64,000 nt of DNA, taken from contig NZ_SWJG01000002.1 in NCBI RefSeq assembly GCF_005870035.1, positions 496,001-560,000 of the forward strand. The letters run 5' to 3'. The translations under genes were made by a program, and so were the position numbers. This DNA is from Spirosoma lacussanchae. GTDB taxonomy: Bacteria; Bacteroidota; Bacteroidia; Cytophagales; Spirosomataceae. The notes beneath the pieces were generated by a model. That model had not been told where the DNA came from and made no database searches. It was given only the letters and a program-made list of their open reading frames with translations. The number at the start of each line of letters is the position of its first letter. Position 1 is the stretch's first letter. This document shows positions 1 through 8,726 of this stretch, piece by piece.

Positions 1-341
1 TACTTGCGGTTACTTTTGGTCTGCTTTTTCTGCTGTTTGCGGCCTTTCAGTATAACGACCCCGACCCAGAAGTGTGGGTGCCTATTTACGGAGCCGCTGC
101 GGTAGCCTGCTTTATGGCCTATGCGGGTGTGGCGCGCTGGTGGTTTTTTGTCGGAATGGCTCTACTGTATCTCGTAGCTGCCTGGTATCAGCGCCCCCCC
201 GTTTTTGAAGGATTTATGTTCAGCGAGGTGGGTATGCGAAGCCTGAATGTTGAACTGGCCCGCGAGGCCGGTGGGTTACTGATCTGTGCGCTGGCCATGG
301 GTAGTCTGGCCTGGTTAACCCGCCAACCCCTCCGACGATGA
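1..341 (+). CDS. TMEM220-family membrane protein, 5' end missing
   Basis: The reading frame is open from base 3, so the gene starts left of the window; 112 residues are visible. It has three or more hydrophobic segments and the phrase QYNDPDPE followed by W-x-P-I-Y-G, which I recognise as the hallmark of the transmembrane 220 family (function unknown). Its stop overlaps the HMG-CoA lyase start by 4 nt (ATGA), so the two are probably translated together. A GTG at base 72 is in frame but would cut the first membrane segment and the QYND motif, so it is not the start. Confidence 0.75.
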   Translation, partial: LAVTFGLLFLLFAAFQYNDPDPEVWVPIYGAAAVACFMAYAGVARWWFFVGMALLYLVAAWYQRPPVFEGFMFSEVGMRSLNVELAREAGGLLICALAMGSLAWLTRQPLRR

Positions 342-1189
342 AACTGATTGAATGTCCTCGCGATGCCATGCAGGGGCTGGCTCATTTCGTGCCGACCGAG
401 CTGAAAATACGCTACCTGAACACCCTGCTGCGGGTAGGCTTCGACACGCTCGATTTTGGCAGTTTTGTTTCGCCCAAAGCCATTCCGCAAATGCGGGATA
501 CGGCCGAGGTATTGGCAGGGTTGGATCTAACCCAAAGCCGCACCCAGCTACTGGCTATTGTTGCTAACCTGCGCGGTGCTGAGCAGGCGGCTGGCTTTTC
601 ATCAATCCGTTATATCGGTTTCCCGTTGTCGGTATCGGAGACGTTTCAGCAGCGTAACACCAACAAATCCATCGGGCAGGCTTTTGCCGAAGTGGCTCAG
701 ATACAGACGCTCTGCAAGGCTACCGACAAACAGCTGGTCGTTTACCTGTCCATGGGCTTCGGCAATCCGTACGGCGACCCCTACAGCCCGGAACGGGTAG
801 GCTCATTTACCGGGCAACTGGCCGAACTGGGTATCCGTATCGTGGCTCCGTCGGATACGGTAGGTACGTCGACTCCCGAAGCCATCGAGCAGCTGTTTAC
901 CCATCTGATCAAGACGTTTCCGCAGCTGGAGTTCGGAGCACATCTCCATGCGCTACCGGGTCAGGCACCCGCAAAAGTGCAGGCGGCTCTGCGGGCGGGC
1001 GTGCGCCGGATTGATGGAGCGCTGTGCGGTTACGGTGGGTGCCCAATGGCAGCAGAAAGCCTTACAGGTAACTTGCCCACCGAAGACATCCTTGCTGTAC
1101 TGCGTGCCGACGAGGAACTGAAGCCCGCTATCGATGAGGTAGCGTTGCAGGATGCTTTCCGGCTGGCCAGCGAGGTATTCGGTGCCTGA
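338..1189 (+). CDS. mvaB: hydroxymethylglutaryl-CoA lyase
   Basis: Cleaves HMG-CoA to acetoacetate and acetyl-CoA in leucine and ketone-body catabolism; cytoplasmic. The 283 residues cover the whole family TIM barrel. Visible signatures are the N-terminal PRD (R8, D9), the metal-binding H-L-H in FGAHLHALPG, and the catalytic loop ALCGYGGCP with C230 and C235, then a TGN..TED segment. It is at the short end of the family range but nothing essential is missing. The start overlaps the stop of the preceding membrane-protein gene, indicating one operon. Confidence 0.93.
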   Translation: MKLIECPRDAMQGLAHFVPTELKIRYLNTLLRVGFDTLDFGSFVSPKAIPQMRDTAEVLAGLDLTQSRTQLLAIVANLRGAEQAAGFSSIRYIGFPLSVSETFQQRNTNKSIGQAFAEVAQIQTLCKATDKQLVVYLSMGFGNPYGDPYSPERVGSFTGQLAELGIRIVAPSDTVGTSTPEAIEQLFTHLIKTFPQLEFGAHLHALPGQAPAKVQAALRAGVRRIDGALCGYGGCPMAAESLTGNLPTEDILAVLRADEELKPAIDEVALQDAFRLASEVFGA

Positions 1190-1234
1190 AAGTCCGGTAT
1201 GAACAAGCGAGCTGAGGAATGGCGGCCGTTACCG

Positions 1235-1759
1235 TTACATGAACATACCCTGAATTTCATCTTTCAGGCTTTTGATCGCATCAGCCGTGGGCTGCTTTTC
1301 TTTCTGAATGATCCGTTCAAAAATCCGTTTTGACAGTTCGAGCGCCGGTGCGTCGGGGCGGGTGTCGCCGGATGCCTGGTTGATTAGGGTCATCACATCA
1401 TTCATGGCAGCCTGAATCTGATCCCACACGGCCTGACTCATGTATACCTGCTGCGACAGGTTATGATTGTATTCATCCCGGATTTCCTGAAGGAGTCGCT
1501 GCTGAAAATCAAGCACGGTGGTAGAGCTGCCTCCCAGTCTGAGTAACAGATTGTTGGGGCTGATCCGCTCCAGGAACAGCGTCATTCGCTCGTAAGCCTG
1601 CAACCGAATGGGAACTACCGCTTCTGTATAGCGATTTTTAGTATCGTAGCGATGGCGATCGGCTTCGCGTTCCAGCAGCAGTTTAACCGTCAGATACATA
1701 CCGTACAAAACAAGTCCGGCCGGAATGATCAGCTTCAAAAAATCACTCACTAAGTTCAT
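1235..1759 (-). CDS. conserved membrane-anchored hypothetical protein (DUF7935-like)
   Basis: 174 residues. One hydrophobic segment at about residues 8-27 (LKLIIPAGLVLYGMYLTVKL) is followed by a charged, helical region rich in E, R and Q. This fits a protein anchored by its N-terminus with a cytoplasmic helical domain. I recall similar short proteins in Bacteroidota (DUF7935), function unknown. It is transcribed convergently to the HMG-CoA lyase and divergently from the IscA-like gene. The name is from memory; the reading frame itself is clear. Confidence 0.7.
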   Translation of the reverse strand: MNLVSDFLKLIIPAGLVLYGMYLTVKLLLEREADRHRYDTKNRYTEAVVPIRLQAYERMTLFLERISPNNLLLRLGGSSTTVLDFQQRLLQEIRDEYNHNLSQQVYMSQAVWDQIQAAMNDVMTLINQASGDTRPDAPALELSKRIFERIIQKEKQPTADAIKSLKDEIQGMFM

Positions 1760-1791
1760 AAATTGGTACAGGTTATTTGCGTCAAAACAAG

Positions 1792-1799
1792 TAAATTTG
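1792..1799 (+). promoter_or_regulatory. possible -7 box (TAAATTTG) before the IscA-like gene
   Basis: Matches the Bacteroidota -7 consensus TAnnTTTG, but lies 93 nt from the start codon and the nearest TTTG is only 12 nt upstream, so the spacing is poor. Confidence 0.3.
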
Positions 1800-1892
1800 G
1801 CAAGCAGGCCATTGATAGATAAGTCTTTAAATTGATGCTTTTTGTTGATATCTACCCATAAAATATCAGAATCTGTGACTCGTTAGTACCAT

Positions 1893-2189
1893 ATGTCATT
1901 ACTAGACAATCCTGTTTTTGTGAAAACAGAAGCGCGTCAACAAATAATCGATACGCTTCAGGCAAATAAAATTCCGGAAACCTATGGCCTGCGGGTGGGG
2001 GTCCGCGGTGGAGGCTGCGGAGCGTCCTGGCTACTGGGTTTCGACCTGCCCGGACCGGCCGACGAAGTGTATAACGTCAGTGGGGTGCGCATCATTATTG
2101 ACCGCAAGCATTTACTTTACGTATTAGGCGTCGAAATCGGCTACGAAACGGGCGGTTTTACTGTCGATAAGATCGATAGCAATAAGTAG
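1893..2189 (+). CDS. HesB/IscA-family protein with a single cysteine
   Basis: 98 residues with the A-type iron-sulfur carrier fold: T-x-x-A-x-x-Q near the N-terminus, G-L-R-V-G-V-R-G-G-G-C-G-A-S in the middle, and G-V-x-I-x-I-D then Y-x-x-G. The first conserved cysteine (GGGCG) is present, but the usual C-terminal C-G-C is absent: the protein ends GFTVDKIDSNK. It therefore cannot bind a cluster in the canonical three-cysteine way. It may bind with a partner or have another role. Translated alone, just upstream of the sensor kinase. Confidence 0.82.
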   Translation: MSLLDNPVFVKTEARQQIIDTLQANKIPETYGLRVGVRGGGCGASWLLGFDLPGPADEVYNVSGVRIIIDRKHLLYVLGVEIGYETGGFTVDKIDSNK

Positions 2190-2213
2190 TTTGAGGGAAC
2201 TACTAAGTATATT

Positions 2214-2232
2214 GTTTTCAAAGATTGAAAAC
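2214..2232 (+). other. short AT-rich hairpin after the IscA-like gene
   Basis: Perfect 7-bp arms gttttca / tgaaaac around a 5-nt loop, 25 nt after the stop codon. No U-tract follows, so it is at best a weak 3'-end structure. Confidence 0.3.
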
Positions 2233-2313
2233 TAGATATTCAGAACTACCCCAGAAGATAAAAACTTGGCATGATTTTAGGTCTAGTCAGCTTGTAAAAA
2301 CGTACCGAATCGA

Positions 2314-5300
2314 GTGAAGCGTATCGAGCAACATATTTTCCTTATTTTGGCGGTGCTGGCCGTCGGGTTGTCGGTACTATGCTATTTCCTGCTCGAGCGA
2401 AACGCACCGGCTGCTACGGACGAACAGTATCTGAGTACGGTACAGCAGCGGGTGAAGGAAGAGATGGCCGTCAGCACGGAAGAGCTCGACCGTATTGCTA
2501 CCCTGCTGGGCCAGCAACCCCAAGCCCCGTTTGCCAACCTCAATCTGACTACCCGATACCCTTTCTATGTTTTTCGTAACGGACAATTGTTCTATTGGTC
2601 CGATCATCGGTTTATCCCCGATTACAAACGAATCCAGGACGTCAGGGACCCTAAACTGGTCGATTTTGAGCAGGGGCGTTATCTGGTTAGTCACAGACGG
2701 GTTCTGTCAGGCTCGGTTGTTAATGATGTATTTTCGCTTGTAAACGTTTATCGGTATTACCGCAATACCAACGCCTATCTAAAATCGGGCTACAGCGCCA
2801 GCCTGTTCGCTCTGGATCCAAAGTCGGTTAGTGCCGAGCGTCGGCAGCCGTACCAGGCTATTTATGACAATGCGTCGGTCTTTCTGTTTTCGGTTGAACC
2901 GCCCAGGGTCGATGTATACCGAAACCATTCTACGCCGGTCAATACCATCATTCTGGCAACGATTGGCATCATTTTTCTAGGACTTTATATACTACAGGTC
3001 ATCCTGGGGCTTCGGCAGCGCAGGCTGTATGAACTTGGATTTGCCTGGCTGGCAGCCTACTTACTCCTGTTGCGGGCGCTGATGTTGTATTTCGGTGTAC
3101 CGTTTCTGTTCATCGAATCCGACCTGTTCAATCCTAAGTTCTACGCATCATCGGTCCTGGTGCCGTCCTTAGGCGATCTGTTGCTGAACGTGCTGGTGGT
3201 GGCTATTCTGGCGCTGTATTGGGTAAACTACTACTTCCGTTCTGCTACTTATACTGCCCTTCTGCGGTTACCGGACTGGGGTAAGGCCATTGTTTCTGTC
3301 GGCTGCGTCATAGCGAGTTATGTTGTCTTTGCGTTCTGCTACAGCGAGCTGAATAATATTTACGAAAAGTCGCAGTTTACCCTGGACATAACCCTGAACA
3401 TCCACTTTTCCTTTTTGAAGGTAATGTGTCTGTTGGTGTTCATTGGGGTGTCGTTCGTTTATTTCCTGCTGGTTCATCTACTGGCCAGTCTTTTCCTTCG
3501 CTATAACCGGCTTGCGCGGGTAGGGCGGGGGATACTCCTCATTCTGCTGGGAACCCTGGTTACGGCGCTGCTGGCTTACCTGCTCAACTGGCCGTTGATT
3601 ACTATTTATGGAGTTAACGGGTTGTACTTCATGCTGATTTACGTAGGCAAGTTTCCCCGTACGCTTTACACCTTCCGCTATAAAACATCAATTTATCTTT
3701 TTCTGGCCGCTTTCGTCTGCGCGGTTACTACCGCTTATGTGGTGTACACCCAGGAGATTCGGAAACAGCTGGTTCATGAACGGGCTTTTGCTGCGCAGTT
3801 ACTGGCTGAAAACGATGAGTTCGGCGAATTTCTGATGAGCAAAGCGCTGGAGTCAGTGGTGCGCGATACTGAAATTGAACACGCTCTCCGGTCAGACACG
3901 CTGCTGGTTCGTGAACGCATTCAGCAACGGATAAAAACCCTTCACCTGGACAAGTATTTCGACAAATACGATATTGAGGTTTTTTCCTTTAAAGCCGATG
4001 GTCGTCCGCTCGATGTGAGTCCGAACGCGGTATCGCTCGCCGACCTGACGACTCGTTATCGGAAACCTGCCTACCGTACCAATTACGCCGGTATCTACTT
4101 TGTTAACGAAGCCGACAATCAGTTCCTGAAGCAGTATCTATGCTTCATGACGGTTCGGCAGCTCGGACGCTCCCTCTACATGGACGAAGGAGTCAAAGCC
4201 GCTCCCCGCGATTCTGTTGGGTATATTGTCCTGGATATGCGACTCCGCAACGAACGCGTGAAAAGTGTTTATCCTGAACTGCTCGTCGATACGAAGTTTA
4301 CGAAAGATCCCGACGAGCAGGATTACAGTTACGGATTTTTCGACCGTATTAAGAAAACAGATTCGACCGGGCTACCCCAGTACCGGCTCTTATACAGTAC
4401 GGGCAGCTACAACTACGAGCGGAAAATGCCGGCATCGCTGCTCAATGATCCCCGCTTGTATACCGAAGGGGTGGCAACCAACCAGTATCAGCACGTAGCC
4501 CTGCGGGGGCGCGACGGTCGGCTGCTGGTGGTATCGTCGGACGAGTATCCGTTTCGGAATATCTTCTCCAACTTTTCGTTCCTGTACCTGTTGCTGGTAC
4601 TGACTGTGATTGCGGTTATTGTAGCCTATGCGATCAACTACAGCTTTACCCAGTTCAGCATCAACTACTCGACCCGTATTCAGATCCTGCTGAATGTGGC
4701 CTTTTTCCTGCCGCTCTTGCTGGTGATCATTATTATCCTGAGTGTAATCAGCTCCAACTACATCACGAACCAGGAGAGTACGTACATCAGCAATACCCGC
4801 AACATTGCGGCTAATTTTGTGACGTATCTGGATGAGCACCTGGTTGCTAACAAACGCAGCAAGGCGTCTATGGAAGAGGAGTTGAGTAAGATTGCCCGTG
4901 ATGCGGATATTGACATAAACCTGTTCGATACGCAGGGGCGGCTCTACACCTCGACCCGGCCGCTGATGTATGCGAATGGGTACTTGTCGAAACAGATCAA
5001 CCCGAAAGCTTACATTCGCGTAATTGAGGAGAAAGAAAACCAGATTCTGCTCGACGAATCGTTGGGTACCAAACACTATCGTACCGCCTATGCGGGAATA
5101 AAGTCCTACGACGGTAAGTTGTTGGGGGTGTTGAGTATCCCTTATTTCTACGCCCGCCCGGAGCTCGATCGGCAGATTATTGAAGTGATCGCTTCGGCGC
5201 TGAGCATCTTTACGGCCTTGTTTCTCTTCTTCCTGGTTCTCTCTTATTTCGCTTCGCATGTACTGACCAAACCGCTGCGACTCCTGACTCAGAAAATCCG

Positions 5301-6165
5301 CAAGACGAACCTCGACCGGCCAAACGATCCGCTTCCGTGGCGTTCTGACGACGAAATCGGGCTGCTGATCCGGGAATACAACCGGATGCTGGTTAAGCTC
5401 GAAGAAAGCAAACAGGCGCTGGCTCAGAATGAAAAACAATCGGCCTGGCGCGAGATGGCCAAACAGGTTGCGCATGAAATCAAAAACCCGCTCACGCCGA
5501 TGAAACTGACGCTGCAACACCTGCAGCGCACTTTCCCCAATACCAACGGGAGCGACGGTTCACTGGGTGCCAACGAGTCGGCTACCAGGCGGGTTATTCA
5601 GCGTACGTTCGATTCGCTCCTGGACCAGATTGATAACCTGAGTGATATTGCTACGTCCTTCTCCGACTTTGCCAAAATGCCGTTGCCTATCAATGAAACA
5701 TTTGAAGTAACGGCAGTGCTCAACAAGGCAGCTGATCTGTACGCCGACGACCAGCGGATCACGCTTCGGCGACAGGTCGTTAACGGGCCCGTAATGGCCA
5801 TTGGTGATCGACAGCTGATTGGTCGGATACTGACTAATCTGATCATTAACGGCATTCAGTCTGTGCCGCTCGACCGTAAACCGGTGCTGGATCTGCGGCT
5901 GTACACTAACGATGACGAGGTACAAATAGAGATTCACGATAACGGAGCTGGTATTCCGGAAGCCATTCATACCAAGGTGTTCCTGCCTAATTTTAGTACG
6001 AAGCGGGGCGGCTCCGGGCTGGGACTGGCCATTGCCAAACGAGGAGTTGAACACGCGGGCGGCAGTATATGGTTCGAAACCACCGAAGGTGTAGGTACCT
6101 CATTCTTTGTATCGCTACCACTAGCCAGCGTGGCCTTACCTTCTATCAATCAGCCGGTGAGCTGA
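2314..6165 (+). CDS. large multi-pass sensor histidine kinase, NtrY-like
   Basis: 1283 residues starting at GTG. Order: first membrane helix (about 8-27); extracytoplasmic stretch; a block of roughly eight membrane helices (about 210-480); a second extracytoplasmic domain (about 485-750); two more helices (about 755-815); a third sensory domain (about 820-960); a helix near 975; HAMP (about 985-1035); H-box AHEIKNPLTPMKL with phospho-acceptor H1054; N-box NLIINGIQS; G1 DNGAGIP; G2 GGSGLGLAIAKRG. The NPLTPMKL wording is typical of NtrY kinases. No response regulator is adjacent, so the partner is unknown. The number and size of sensory regions is unusual. Confidence 0.9.
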   Translation: MKRIEQHIFLILAVLAVGLSVLCYFLLERNAPAATDEQYLSTVQQRVKEEMAVSTEELDRIATLLGQQPQAPFANLNLTTRYPFYVFRNGQLFYWSDHRFIPDYKRIQDVRDPKLVDFEQGRYLVSHRRVLSGSVVNDVFSLVNVYRYYRNTNAYLKSGYSASLFALDPKSVSAERRQPYQAIYDNASVFLFSVEPPRVDVYRNHSTPVNTIILATIGIIFLGLYILQVILGLRQRRLYELGFAWLAAYLLLLRALMLYFGVPFLFIESDLFNPKFYASSVLVPSLGDLLLNVLVVAILALYWVNYYFRSATYTALLRLPDWGKAIVSVGCVIASYVVFAFCYSELNNIYEKSQFTLDITLNIHFSFLKVMCLLVFIGVSFVYFLLVHLLASLFLRYNRLARVGRGILLILLGTLVTALLAYLLNWPLITIYGVNGLYFMLIYVGKFPRTLYTFRYKTSIYLFLAAFVCAVTTAYVVYTQEIRKQLVHERAFAAQLLAENDEFGEFLMSKALESVVRDTEIEHALRSDTLLVRERIQQRIKTLHLDKYFDKYDIEVFSFKADGRPLDVSPNAVSLADLTTRYRKPAYRTNYAGIYFVNEADNQFLKQYLCFMTVRQLGRSLYMDEGVKAAPRDSVGYIVLDMRLRNERVKSVYPELLVDTKFTKDPDEQDYSYGFFDRIKKTDSTGLPQYRLLYSTGSYNYERKMPASLLNDPRLYTEGVATNQYQHVALRGRDGRLLVVSSDEYPFRNIFSNFSFLYLLLVLTVIAVIVAYAINYSFTQFSINYSTRIQILLNVAFFLPLLLVIIIILSVISSNYITNQESTYISNTRNIAANFVTYLDEHLVANKRSKASMEEELSKIARDADIDINLFDTQGRLYTSTRPLMYANGYLSKQINPKAYIRVIEEKENQILLDESLGTKHYRTAYAGIKSYDGKLLGVLSIPYFYARPELDRQIIEVIASALSIFTALFLFFLVLSYFASHVLTKPLRLLTQKIRKTNLDRPNDPLPWRSDDEIGLLIREYNRMLVKLEESKQALAQNEKQSAWREMAKQVAHEIKNPLTPMKLTLQHLQRTFPNTNGSDGSLGANESATRRVIQRTFDSLLDQIDNLSDIATSFSDFAKMPLPINETFEVTAVLNKAADLYADDQRITLRRQVVNGPVMAIGDRQLIGRILTNLIINGIQSVPLDRKPVLDLRLYTNDDEVQIEIHDNGAGIPEAIHTKVFLPNFSTKRGGSGLGLAIAKRGVEHAGGSIWFETTEGVGTSFFVSLPLASVALPSINQPVS

Positions 6166-6197
6166 AAGATAAAAACCGTTGAGGCTATAAAAATAGT

Positions 6198-6224
6198 CAG
6201 CCGGTCAGGATACCCAACCGGCTG
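6198..6224. terminator. possible terminator between convergent genes
   Basis: Inverted repeat cagccggt / accggctg with an 11-nt loop, 32 nt after the kinase stop and before the end of the HNH gene. No clear U-tract on either strand. Confidence 0.35.
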
Positions 6225-6271
6225 TAACTCATTGTCTCAAACATCACTCAAATAAAATCAGCTGCAACTAG

Positions 6272-6901
6272 TCATGAACGGTCGCTGGAGGTTACGGCGG
6301 GCACATCATCTTCAATAGAAACGTGGCGCCAGTTTTCCCCCGACCGGATACGATTAAGTTGCGTATGGGTTATGCCAAACTGCTTGGCAATCATTTTCAA
6401 TCGATTCTTATCATTCCGCAACAGCTTCTTGATAATCTTGACCTTACTTTCTGTCAGCTTGTAATTTCGGGCATTACGAACAGTTGGGCGGTTTTTCACA
6501 TTCGGATTTTCCCGGTTGTGTTCGACCATCTCGTCTTTGGTAACCCAGCGCAGGTTCTGATAATAATTGTTGAGCTTATCATGATCAAGGTGAATCACAA
6601 ACGTTTGGTCGGCCCGCTCGCGAACAATGAAATATTCGGCTACCAGTTTGTGGATATACCGGTTAAGCGTTTTTCCTTCAGTTCGTATATTAAGTGACTT
6701 ATAGCCCTGGATGACCGAGCCCTTGATAAGCTTTCCTTCCTTACCAGCTCCGGCGCCGGTTCGCTTCCCCGATGCATCTGACTGGTAGCTACGCAATCTG
6801 CCGTAGTTTGATACGTCGTATCGAGGAGGATTTTCGACATCTTCGAACGGTATCGTGACCCACTTCTCATTCCAATAATCCTGGCCTCTTTTATCGTTCA
6901 T
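6272..6901 (-). CDS. NUMOD4-HNH endonuclease with C-terminal HTH
   Basis: 209 residues. NUMOD4 motif at about 12-40 (W-N-E-K-W-V..YDVSNYGRLRS); HNH domain at about 80-132 with YIHKLVAEYFI, VIHLDHDKLNNYYQNLRWVT and closing EHN; C-terminal helix-turn-helix at about 148-195 (LTESKV..IAKQFGITHTQLNRIRSGENW). This is the architecture of phage and intron homing nucleases. All HNH residues look intact. No intron, intein or phage gene flanks it. It lies between a convergent kinase gene and an AT-rich gap, which suggests a stand-alone, possibly transferred nuclease. Confidence 0.85.
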   Translation of the reverse strand: MNDKRGQDYWNEKWVTIPFEDVENPPRYDVSNYGRLRSYQSDASGKRTGAGAGKEGKLIKGSVIQGYKSLNIRTEGKTLNRYIHKLVAEYFIVRERADQTFVIHLDHDKLNNYYQNLRWVTKDEMVEHNRENPNVKNRPTVRNARNYKLTESKVKIIKKLLRNDKNRLKMIAKQFGITHTQLNRIRSGENWRHVSIEDDVPAVTSSDRS

Positions 6902-7200
6902 AACTGGTAGTAATTGGACGTTTACGGACAGAAAACCAATACGAATGTACCACTTTCTGTTTAACTAATGTATAACAGAAATGAAACAAAATGGTTGGGC
7001 GGTTTTTCTACAAAATTGTTGAAAATCAACAAAATAGTGGTTTTGGTAAGTAGAGTTGCTTGCGTACTCAACGGAAATATAGATAGTGTATACCGTCATT
7101 CTGTTAGCAAAACTATCAACAAAGTAAATGAATTGCTAGGGAGAATCCTGAACCTCGCTCTAAATCGCAGGGTTATATAGGCTACTTGGTATACAGAAAG
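6902..7200. other. AT-rich intergenic region
   Basis: 299 nt between divergent genes, visibly more AT-rich than its surroundings, with several AACAAA/TTGTTG tracts. It must hold promoters for the HNH gene and the CoA-binding gene. A minus-strand TAGTTTTG (7110-7117) fits the -7 consensus but has no well-spaced -33 box. Short frames here show no family signature and I do not annotate them. Confidence 0.5.
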
Positions 7201-7572
7201 ATGGACGCAGCCACGAAAAAGACGCTGGTGATTGGAGCCAGTGAGCAGACAGACCGGTATTCAAACCGGGCAGCCCGTAGCCTGATGCGGTACGGACATA
7301 CTGTCGAATTGATCGGTTTACGAAAGGGAACTATAGACAATCAGCCTATTCAGACTGGTCGCCCGGCGCTTCAGGATATAGATACCGTGACGATGTATGT
7401 CGGGGCGCGTAATCAGCCCGATTACTATGAGTACATCCGGCAGCTTAAGCCCCGGCGCGTCATTTTTAACCCGGGCGCAGAAAACCCCGAGTTTGAGCAG
7501 ATGTTGAAACAGGAGGGGATTGAGCCGTTGCACGCCTGTACGCTGGTCATGCTATCTGTAGGCACGTATTAG
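7201..7572 (+). CDS. CoA-binding domain protein
   Basis: 123 residues. The Rossmann-type CoA-binding domain is seen in VIGASEQTDRYSNRAARSL (the G-A-S..RYSN..A pattern), followed by GHTVELIGLRKG, MYVGARNQ, and the C-terminal FNPGAENPEF segment with a late cysteine (LHACTLVML). This matches single-domain YccU-type proteins that bind CoA; their physiological role is unsettled. I use the ATG at 7201; an upstream TTG at 7186 adds five residues before the fold. Confidence 0.85.
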   Translation: MDAATKKTLVIGASEQTDRYSNRAARSLMRYGHTVELIGLRKGTIDNQPIQTGRPALQDIDTVTMYVGARNQPDYYEYIRQLKPRRVIFNPGAENPEFEQMLKQEGIEPLHACTLVMLSVGTY

Positions 7573-7590
7573 GCCTGGTCAGGACAGTAC

Positions 7591-7632
7591 AAAAAAGGTC
7601 GTATCGCTGAACTGTGCGATACGACCTTTTTT
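7591..7632. terminator. bidirectional terminator (CoA-binding gene / fabH)
   Basis: Stem aaaaaaggtcgtatcg / cgatacgacctttttt with a 10-nt loop. A-tract and U-tract on opposite sides serve both convergent genes. Confidence 0.85.
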
Positions 7633-7633
7633 A

Positions 7634-8641
7634 TTACCAGCGTATGAGGGCTGAGGCCCAGGTAAAGCCACTTCCGAAAGCGGCCAGACAGATCAGGTCG
7701 CCGGACTTAACCCGTCCCTGGTCGAAGGCCTCGGTTAGGGCAATTGGTATCGAAGCCGCCGTTGTGTTACCGTAGTACTGAATGTTATTGAAAACTTTCT
7801 CGTCGGGCAGGCCCATCTGCTGCTGAACGTAGTTCGAAATGCGAATATTGGCCTGGTGCGGCACCAGCAGCGACAGGTCGTCGGGCTGGTACCCATTGGC
7901 GGTAAGGCTTTCATTGATCACCTCCATAAACCGAACCACCGCATGTTTGAAGACGGCGTTGCCATTCATGACAACACTGCTGCCGCTCTCGGTTGCCGTC
8001 TCCGGGGTGATAAAATGATTGGGTCGGCTGCTGCCGGGATCTTTCAGGTAAAGTTCTTCGGCGAAGCGACCATCAGCATGCAAGTGAGTCGACAGAATCC
8101 GGTGGCTGGGGTCGGTCGTAGCCTGAACTACCGCTGCTCCTGCCCCGTCCCCAAAAATTACTGCTACACCCCGCCCTTCGGTGGTTTTGTCCATCAGGGT
8201 CGACTGTATTTCTGACCCGATTACCAGGGCGGTTTTGTACATGCCGGTTTTGATGAACTGATCGGCAATGGAGAGCGCGTACACGAAACCCGAACACTGC
8301 TGACGGATATCGATAACGGCTACCCCCTCCAGGCCCAGTTCACGCTGCATGAGAAAAGCGGAACCGGGGAAGTAATAATCCGGCGAAAGAGTTGCGTATA
8401 CGATAAGGTCAACCGCCGACGCATCCAGACCGGCCCTGTCGAGAGCCATGCGTGACGCAGCCGTGGCCATACTGGCATTGGTATCCTTGCCGTACGTGAA
8501 CCAGCGCCGTTGTTTTATGCCTGTCCGCTCCTGAATCCAGGTATCAGACGTGTCCATGTACTGCTTGAGATCGTCGTTTTTGACAATCGTTTCGGGCACG
8601 TAGTAGCCTAAACCCGTAATTTTTGAGTGAAGTGTATTCAT
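7634..8641 (-). CDS. fabH: 3-oxoacyl-ACP synthase III
   Basis: 335 residues, the usual length. Starts fatty acid synthesis by condensing acyl-CoA with malonyl-ACP. Catalytic triad: C116 in QQCSGF, H262 in LVPHQANIRI, N292 in YYGNTTAAS; the GDGAGA segment is also conserved. Bacteroidota often carry several FabH-like proteins, so this may be the primary enzyme or a paralogue with other acyl preference. Last gene of a minus-strand run; a -7 box and an inverted repeat precede it, so it is probably transcribed on its own. Confidence 0.92.
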   Translation of the reverse strand: MNTLHSKITGLGYYVPETIVKNDDLKQYMDTSDTWIQERTGIKQRRWFTYGKDTNASMATAASRMALDRAGLDASAVDLIVYATLSPDYYFPGSAFLMQRELGLEGVAVIDIRQQCSGFVYALSIADQFIKTGMYKTALVIGSEIQSTLMDKTTEGRGVAVIFGDGAGAAVVQATTDPSHRILSTHLHADGRFAEELYLKDPGSSRPNHFITPETATESGSSVVMNGNAVFKHAVVRFMEVINESLTANGYQPDDLSLLVPHQANIRISNYVQQQMGLPDEKVFNNIQYYGNTTAASIPIALTEAFDQGRVKSGDLICLAAFGSGFTWASALIRW

Positions 8642-8649
8642 TCGTTGAT

Positions 8650-8665
8650 GTCTGCGACCGCAGAC
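8650..8665. repeat. perfect inverted repeat in the fabH leader
   Basis: gtctgcg-ac-cgcagac, 7-bp arms, 9 nt before the fabH start codon and downstream of the -7 box. Candidate operator or leader hairpin. Confidence 0.5.
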
Positions 8666-8678
8666 GCTAAAACAGGGG

Positions 8679-8686
8679 CAAAGGTA
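8679..8686 (-). promoter_or_regulatory. -7 box of the fabH promoter (TACCTTTG)
   Basis: Exact TAnnTTTG on the minus strand, about 38 nt upstream of the fabH start. The -33 position holds only TTTA, 18 nt further upstream. Confidence 0.5.
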
Positions 8687-8726
8687 CTAAACCTTGTAGC
8701 CCCATAAAACCCGTTGCGTCTGGAGG

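Noticed and set aside
4390-5520. Long open frame on the minus strand opposite the sensor kinase
   Set aside because: It mirrors the kinase codons, has a low-complexity Q/R-rich product, and shows no domain; the plus-strand kinase accounts for this DNA.
6968-7180. 70-residue frame in the AT-rich gap before the CoA-binding gene
   Set aside because: No motif, no promoter in place, AT-driven composition, and it overlaps needed control DNA.
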